From positions 3,211 through 67,210 of the forward strand of contig CAZNLT010000007.1 of assembly GCA_964573705.1 (NCBI GenBank): a DNA stretch of 64,000 nucleotides, in the 5' to 3' direction. Under the pieces are notes generated by a model that ran no database searches, had not been told where the DNA came from, and saw nothing but the letters and a program-made list of their open reading frames with translations. Positions 59,566 to 64,000 of this stretch are shown here, one piece after another (the first letter of the stretch is position 1; the number at the start of each line of letters is the position of its first letter). The translations under genes were made by a program, and so were the position numbers. The DNA comes from JAABSQ01 sp964573705 (lineage in GTDB: Bacteria; Desulfobacterota; Desulfobacteria; Desulfobacterales; Desulfococcaceae).

Positions 59566-59967
59566 TCAATCATTCCAGCGAACCTGGCCGCGAACCACGG
59601 CGCCGCCATGGTTTTTACGGGCGGGTCGGTAATAACAGCCGCCGTGTGCGGCGCCCCGGCCGTCGTGTTTGGTCCGGTAGATCCGTTTGCCGGCCCGGTT
59701 CTGCATTCGATTCAGATGCCGCCGTTCATACCGGGTAATATGACCGTCTTTCAGAGCCCGGCGCTTGGCCGCCTCGATTCTGAACTGTTCCCGGCCCAGC
59801 CGCTTGAACTCCTGAGGGCTGATGGTCCCGTTTCGCACCCCGTGATAGATTCGATCCGCCTGGCGATTCTGACGCCGCTCCGGTCGCCCCCCGGCCCATA
59901 CACTGCCTGCGGTGACCCATACCATTCCGATAACCAAAATGCCGATCATCCAGTGTTTTGCCTTCAT
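59566..59967 (-). CDS. Basic secreted protein, unknown
   Basis: A 133-residue strongly basic protein with a signal peptide ending VTAGSVWA. The mature part has RNGTISPQEFKRLGREQFRI and KDGHITRYERRHLNRMQNRAG, an EF-hand-like repeat without the full acidic loop, and a Gly/His-rich tail (HDGRGAAHGGCYYRPARKNHGG). ATG at 59967 follows AAAGGAGACACCC. It lies just upstream of the sigma factor on the same strand and may be its target. The function is unknown. Confidence 0.75.
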   Translation of the reverse strand: MKAKHWMIGILVIGMVWVTAGSVWAGGRPERRQNRQADRIYHGVRNGTISPQEFKRLGREQFRIEAAKRRALKDGHITRYERRHLNRMQNRAGKRIYRTKHDGRGAAHGGCYYRPARKNHGGAVVRGQVRWND

Positions 59968-60033
59968 GGGTGTCTCCTTTCGTTTGGGTTTGGCCCTTTA
60001 GACGCCGCCCCCTTTAGAAAGGTTTACCTGTTT

Positions 60034-61059
60034 TCATGCGTTTTCATCGGCCAGTCGCACCCCCTCCATGAGAAGGAACATGAAATCCCCCAGAGGCTCG
60101 GCTTTCAGGTTCTTTTCGGAGAGGCCGGGCTTGAATTTAAAGCGGCCCTGCTTGTGGCGAAGCAATGCATAGAACGCATCCACCCCCTCGGTACGGTTGA
60201 ACCGGGCCGAGACCAGCTCCCCTTCCCGAAAGGCCACGGTACCGGTGCCCCCCACCAGATCCAGGGTGAGCACCCCGCTTTTCTGATTGGTGTTGAGGGT
60301 CTGAAAGATTTCCGAGGCCGACATATCGGTCAGCTTCCCGATCATCCCCGATGCGAACTCCTCGGACCGGGCCGTGTTGGTGTATGCCAACCGCTTGGCC
60401 ATAAGCCGGGCGAAATACATTTGCAAAGAAGGAAACCGGGTGAGCACCGGGCGAAAATCCCGATTGTGGATGTAGAGAATCCGGGCCGGCTCGATCACCC
60501 GGACGGTGGCCCCCACCGGTTCACCGCTCAGCAGGCTCATTTCACCGAAAACTTCTCCGCTGCCGAGAAGGGCGATGTTGACCTCTTCCTCCTCCAGAAT
60601 TTCCACTCGGCCGGATGCGATAATATAAAGGTTTCGGCCGTGGTCCCCTTTGCGAATCACGATTTCGCCGGGGACGAATTTCTTGAGATTAAGGTAGGTG
60701 ATGACCTCTTTGATATCCGTGTCGTCGAGCTCCCGAAAGATTTCAAACCGCTTCAGCAGATCGGCGATCACCGTAAGTTCGGAATCGGTCTTTTTCGGCG
60801 GAGTTTCCCCGGCCGAAAGGTCTTTCTTGTAGCCCAGCTTGATCCGTCCGGAGCATCCGCTGCAGAAAAAGACATCCTTGGGTCGGTCCCGGGCTTCTCC
60901 TTCAAACAGGCGGGTGATGTCTTTGACCAGAATGAGGCAGACCGGTTTGTCCGCCGGAAGTTCCAGCGCGGTTCCCGACAGACTGAATTCATCTCCCAGG
61001 GTGTAGAGGGGGCATTTGCGGTCTTCGATGATCTTGATGATGATGTCGGGCAAATCCAT
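60034..61059 (-). CDS. cNMP-binding/DUF4388 protein, copy 2
   Basis: A 341-residue protein. An N-terminal domain of ~75 residues has CPLYTLGDEF and FFCSGCSG. Residues ~110-230 form a cyclic nucleotide-binding domain (VPGEIVIRKGDHGRNLYII, FGEMSLLSGEPVGATVRV). Residues ~240-335 form DUF4388 (DMSASEIFQTLNTNQKSGVLTL, FREGELVSA). The domain order is shared with the neighbour at 61067 and suggests a signalling role with cNMP input. Starts 7 bp after the stop of its paralogue; weak ribosome-binding site. No helix-turn-helix is seen, so it is not a Crp-type activator. Confidence 0.86.
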   Translation of the reverse strand: MDLPDIIIKIIEDRKCPLYTLGDEFSLSGTALELPADKPVCLILVKDITRLFEGEARDRPKDVFFCSGCSGRIKLGYKKDLSAGETPPKKTDSELTVIADLLKRFEIFRELDDTDIKEVITYLNLKKFVPGEIVIRKGDHGRNLYIIASGRVEILEEEEVNIALLGSGEVFGEMSLLSGEPVGATVRVIEPARILYIHNRDFRPVLTRFPSLQMYFARLMAKRLAYTNTARSEEFASGMIGKLTDMSASEIFQTLNTNQKSGVLTLDLVGGTGTVAFREGELVSARFNRTEGVDAFYALLRHKQGRFKFKPGLSEKNLKAEPLGDFMFLLMEGVRLADENA

Positions 61060-61066
61060 GTTTCGC

Positions 61067-62152
61067 CTATGCCCTCTCCGCTTCCGCCGAGAGGCCGTTC
61101 TCGTCGATTTTGCGGATCCCTTCCATCAGAAGAAACATGAAATCTCCCAGGACCGGTCCATCCATTTCCCGGTCGCCCAGGGCCGAGGAAAATTTAAACC
61201 GCCCACCGGTCTCCTTGAGGATTTCGTAAAAAGCCTCAATGCCGCTTCGGCCCTTATAATCGGCATGGACCAGTTCGCCGTCCCGGAAACAGACCCGGGC
61301 CTCTCCGTCGTTCAGGTTCAGGTCGACCGTTCCGGTTTTCTGGTTGGCGTTGAGGGTCTGAAACAGTTCGCCCGGGGGGATTTCAGAGAGTTTCCCGGTC
61401 ATTCCCGAGCCCAATTCCGCCGACATGGCTCGGGTCGTGTCGGCCAGACGGGAGGCCAGGAGACGGGCGAAATACATCTGCAGGGAGGGATACCGATTCA
61501 ATATTTTCCTGAAATCCTTGCCTTTGATAAACAGCACCTTGGCCGGCTCTATCACCTGGACCGTGGCGCCCACCGGTCCGCCGCTGATCAGACTCATTTC
61601 GCCGAACACTTCGCCTTTGCCCAAAGCGGTGATCCGCATCCCGTCCTCTCCGATGATCGACACCTTGCCCGAGGCGATGATGTGAAGATGCACCCCGGGT
61701 TCGCCCCGAGTGATGACCGTCTCTTCAGGGTTGAACTGCTTGAATTTCATGGTCCCGCTCAGGTCCTGAAGGTCCTTATCCGAAAGCCCCTTGAAAATGG
61801 GAAAAGAAGCCAGTATGGAAAGAACCGCCCGAACCTTCCCGGTCTTTTCAGCATCCGCCGGGGATACGGTTCGGGGCGCCTCCAGCCGGGACTCCAGGGA
61901 AACCGTCCCGGAACAATCGGTCCGGGGTCCGCTGCAGGTGAACCCGTACACCGGGCAGTTTTCAAGATAAGCGCCGTCCGGAGTGACACAGAATTGAGCC
62001 GCGCCCTTGATATCCTCCATGAGCACCATACAGGCCGGCTTGCCGCTGGGAAGAATCAGGGCCCGGCCGGTGAGGTAAAACTGGTCCCCTTTTTCATAAA
62101 GCGGGCAGGCGTTGTCCTCCACAATGGCGATGTTGATCTCGGGTACATTCAT
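61067..62152 (-). CDS. cNMP-binding/DUF4388 protein, copy 1
   Basis: A 361-residue paralogue of the gene downstream. N-terminal domain with ACPLYEKGDQF and cysteines in ENCPVYGFTCSGPRTDCSG; cNMP-binding domain (~135-255: NPEETVITRGEPGVHLHIIASGKV, FGEMSLISGGPVGATVQV); DUF4388 (~265-355: GELFQTLNANQKTGTVDL, FRDGELVHA). CCTTAAGGAGTCCGAATC precedes ATG at 62152. The pair evidently arose by tandem duplication. Cyclic-nucleotide ligand and output are unknown. Confidence 0.86.
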   Translation of the reverse strand: MNVPEINIAIVEDNACPLYEKGDQFYLTGRALILPSGKPACMVLMEDIKGAAQFCVTPDGAYLENCPVYGFTCSGPRTDCSGTVSLESRLEAPRTVSPADAEKTGKVRAVLSILASFPIFKGLSDKDLQDLSGTMKFKQFNPEETVITRGEPGVHLHIIASGKVSIIGEDGMRITALGKGEVFGEMSLISGGPVGATVQVIEPAKVLFIKGKDFRKILNRYPSLQMYFARLLASRLADTTRAMSAELGSGMTGKLSEIPPGELFQTLNANQKTGTVDLNLNDGEARVCFRDGELVHADYKGRSGIEAFYEILKETGGRFKFSSALGDREMDGPVLGDFMFLLMEGIRKIDENGLSAEAERA

Positions 62153-62441
62153 GATTCGGACTCCTTAAGGGTCTCGGTAGGGCCCGGCCTGGCGGTAAAA
62201 GCTGTTTGAAAGGCCAAGGTCCGGAAAACGACAGACCCCGACAAAATCACCCGCCGACGACGCCCGGTGACACATATCGGAGAGTGTACCCAATTCAAGC
62301 CTGAGGGTCAATTGGAAATGGATTCGGACGCGGACCCGGCCGTCCGGCTTTGCCGGGCCGGCCGGTAAAATGGAATTGCAAGTTTTCCGGCTACGCTGAT
62401 TCCGGATCAGAAGCTGAGAAGGATAACGCTTTTCCTGAAAA

Positions 62442-63263
62442 TTAAATTTCTCCAACTTCGTAACGGCTGCCTTCGGTCTCTAAAACAGAATAAAATTCCA
62501 TCAAGGATATAAGCAACGACATCATACAGTTATCACCAAACAACGTTTTCCCTTGTTTATTGACTTCCATTGTGAATTTATTCTTAATTTGGTCCACATG
62601 TTCCGGAAATTTTTCAACATATTTGTCGTGTAATTCAGCCAGGCAGTGCCCTGCTTGATATCGTAAGAAATCCTCCTTATTGCCGGGAGTGATTTTTGTG
62701 ACGATTCCCTGATCGTAAGAAAACATGTCGTTTTGTCCCATATCGAAATCCAAACCCAAGGTTGGAACTTCCATCAAAAATATTTTTCCCACCTCGAACT
62801 CGATGCTTTTATCTAAGTCGCCAAGCGTGCAGGAGCCCACGTTGTATTTCATTGATCTCTCGATATAATCAGGGTTTTTATCGATACAGTCGATCAAACG
62901 ATGCAAATGATTCAACTCATGTTCGAGATCCTTGGCAGGGTCGATGAACTGTTTGATTTTTTCATTCGTCGGCTTCCGGGTTATTATCATACCGAGATAA
63001 AAGATTCCGGTCCATTGGGGGATGATCGAATCGACTTCCAAGTAAATCCCATCCAGCATTGCATAATGCCCGAAGGTATAATCCGGAGAATCAACAATTA
63101 TAAAAAAATGAGGCAGATTGTTGATTTCATCATACTGGATTTTATTAATTGTTACGGGGTCATAATAGCCTTGGTTCTCAATAATTTTCTTGATTCCTTC
63201 GAGGTTCTCCCGGGTGACCAAGTTGTAATACGTTTTTTTATAACTCGGGTTTTTTGGTGTCAT
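62442..63263 (-). CDS. AT-rich unknown protein with HELNH motif
   Basis: A 273-residue protein I do not recognise. It contains HELNHLHRLID (about residue 115), which fits the HExxH zinc-peptidase motif, and GHCLAELHDKYVEKF later (~205), which could give a third ligand. No signal peptide. The base composition is much AT-richer than its neighbours and codon use differs, as expected for recently acquired DNA. ATG at 63263 is preferred to a TTG at 63278, although the ribosome-binding site is weak. Peptidase activity is only suggested by the motif. Confidence 0.6.
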   Translation of the reverse strand: MTPKNPSYKKTYYNLVTRENLEGIKKIIENQGYYDPVTINKIQYDEINNLPHFFIIVDSPDYTFGHYAMLDGIYLEVDSIIPQWTGIFYLGMIITRKPTNEKIKQFIDPAKDLEHELNHLHRLIDCIDKNPDYIERSMKYNVGSCTLGDLDKSIEFEVGKIFLMEVPTLGLDFDMGQNDMFSYDQGIVTKITPGNKEDFLRYQAGHCLAELHDKYVEKFPEHVDQIKNKFTMEVNKQGKTLFGDNCMMSLLISLMEFYSVLETEGSRYEVGEI

Positions 63264-63343
63264 GGTTACATCTTTCAATAACCGATTCAGCCGGTTTGCT
63301 TGCTGATTCCGACATAGCCAGTTGGAATTTTATCCTTGGATTC

Positions 63344-63360
63344 TTTTTTTTTTTTTTTTT
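63344..63360. repeat. 17-nt poly-T run
   Basis: Uninterrupted run of 17 T in the 270-bp gap between the HELNH gene and the Rpn fragment. It is prone to sequencing error and slippage, so frames near it should be read with caution. Confidence 0.9.
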
Positions 63361-63536
63361 GCAGGGAATGAAAGTCGATCCGACTGACAATCGCCTATCT
63401 CTCTGCCCGTTTAACGCTTCTGAGATCCGCTTTAAATTCCGGATTCCGGCGCCTTTTCCGAATTCCTCCTCGATATTTTCCAAGAAGATTGATTTCATCA
63501 AAAAAACGGACGAAAGTCAAAATTAAATTCCCGACC

Positions 63537-64000
63537 ATGGTGACCAATAATATATGGCGGGAATTCATCGAACAGAATCCAGGGACGAAAGAGCTCCCGG
63601 TGATTCTGCCGGCGGTGCTGTATCACGGGAAACGGAACTGGAACTGCCCGCGATCTCTTGCGGAAATCATGGAGACGGGAGAAGGGCTGGAACAATACAT
63701 TCCCCAGTTCACCTATGACCTGTTCGATCTCCGGGATTACGAGGATGAACGGCTTCTGCTGGGCGACGCCATGGCCCTCGGCGTGGTGCTGTACCTGATG
63801 AAGCATATTTTCGACGAGAATTTCGGTGAGCACATTGAATCCGCCATCGGGTATCTCGGAAAGATTCACAGTCAGGAAACCCAGCTGGAATTCCTGGAAT
63901 GGATGCTGCGATATGCCTATCATGCCAGGGAAGACGATCTGGGTGTGAATATCGACCGGGGGCTGAATGCCCTGGGCGATGAAAATGCAAGGAGGGTGGC
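63537..64000 (+). pseudogene. Truncated Rpn-family (PD-(D/E)XK) nuclease fragment
   Basis: The readable frame from ATG 63537 to the window end begins MVTNNIWREFIEQNPGTKEL and then has LPAVLYHGKRNW, FTYDLFDLRDYEDERLLLGD and QLEFLEWMLRYAY. These match the middle and C-terminal parts of Rpn/transposase-31 proteins, which promote RecA-independent recombination. The catalytic N-terminal nuclease domain should precede LPVILP by 100 or more residues, but only about 21 are present, and no homologous sequence exists in the upstream frames. So it is 5'-truncated, and it also runs off the right end. An independent remnant is more likely than a full gene. Confidence 0.6.

Overview
The window (about 64 kb, GC-rich except for a visibly AT-richer middle block) looks like chromosome of a strictly anaerobic, Gram-negative sulfate-reducing member of the Desulfobacterota. 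The grounds are an adenylylsulfate reductase beta subunit (aprB), an indolepyruvate:ferredoxin oxidoreductase (iorAB), many two-component and sigma-54 regulators, cNMP/DUF4388 regulators, outer-membrane lipoproteins and a type IV pilus gene (pilM). The species cannot be named from the sequence alone.

Layout. 0-4 kb: 5' part of pilM (minus), then a histidine kinase and NtrC-type regulator pair. 4-13.4 kb, all minus: a TPR membrane protein; a compact run Fur-FeoA fusion > radical SAM (PflX-like) > metallophosphatase > SH3 protein; an FmdB zinc ribbon; a large unknown protein; an AmpG-like transporter; pckA with a terminator; rdgB. 13.5-29.3 kb is mostly housekeeping: iorAB, an unknown membrane protein behind a good sigma-70 promoter, an NYN nuclease with a cold-shock-like tail, an ornithine aminotransferase, recN, a GDSL lipoprotein, a 16-unit heptamer repeat, archease and rtcB, uppP, a phosphohexomutase, and two small accessory genes.

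30-44 kb is the most unusual part. It is AT-richer than its flanks. On the minus strand it holds a secreted protein made of three near-identical 36-residue repeats, a small secreted protein, an outer-membrane lipoprotein that resembles CsgG/HfaB and carries a peptidoglycan-binding-like tail, a small membrane protein, a DUF2807 protein and a two-FHA/TPR membrane protein. Upstream sits a sigma-54 activator whose sensory domains are FHA and GAF, with no receiver. Divergent from it is a transmembrane Ser/Thr kinase followed by two exported proteins that share its Ig-like outer domain, and an OmpA-like lipoprotein. Between the activator and the repeat-protein gene there is a consensus sigma-54 promoter (TGGCAC-N5-TTGCA) and three evenly spaced dyads of the form TGNCTTA-AAA-TAAGNCA. 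I read this as one module: an envelope-sensing Ser/Thr kinase and FHA proteins control a sigma-54 activator that switches on a curli-like secreted repeat protein and its export machinery. The layout and promoter are seen directly; the fibre and phospho-relay interpretation is inference.

44.3-64 kb: tRNA-Trp, an orphan aprB with its own promoter and terminator and no aprA, a class II photolyase, an SDR/DUF2867 protein, an RND efflux pair, a betaine-homocysteine-methyltransferase-like protein, a large hybrid kinase with a degenerate receiver and two HPt domains, an ECF sigma/anti-sigma/DUF3106 operon with a basic secreted protein, two tandem paralogous cNMP-DUF4388 proteins, an AT-rich HELNH-motif protein, and a 5'-truncated Rpn-type gene running off the window end. 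No rRNA, CRISPR array, complete insertion sequence or integrase was found.
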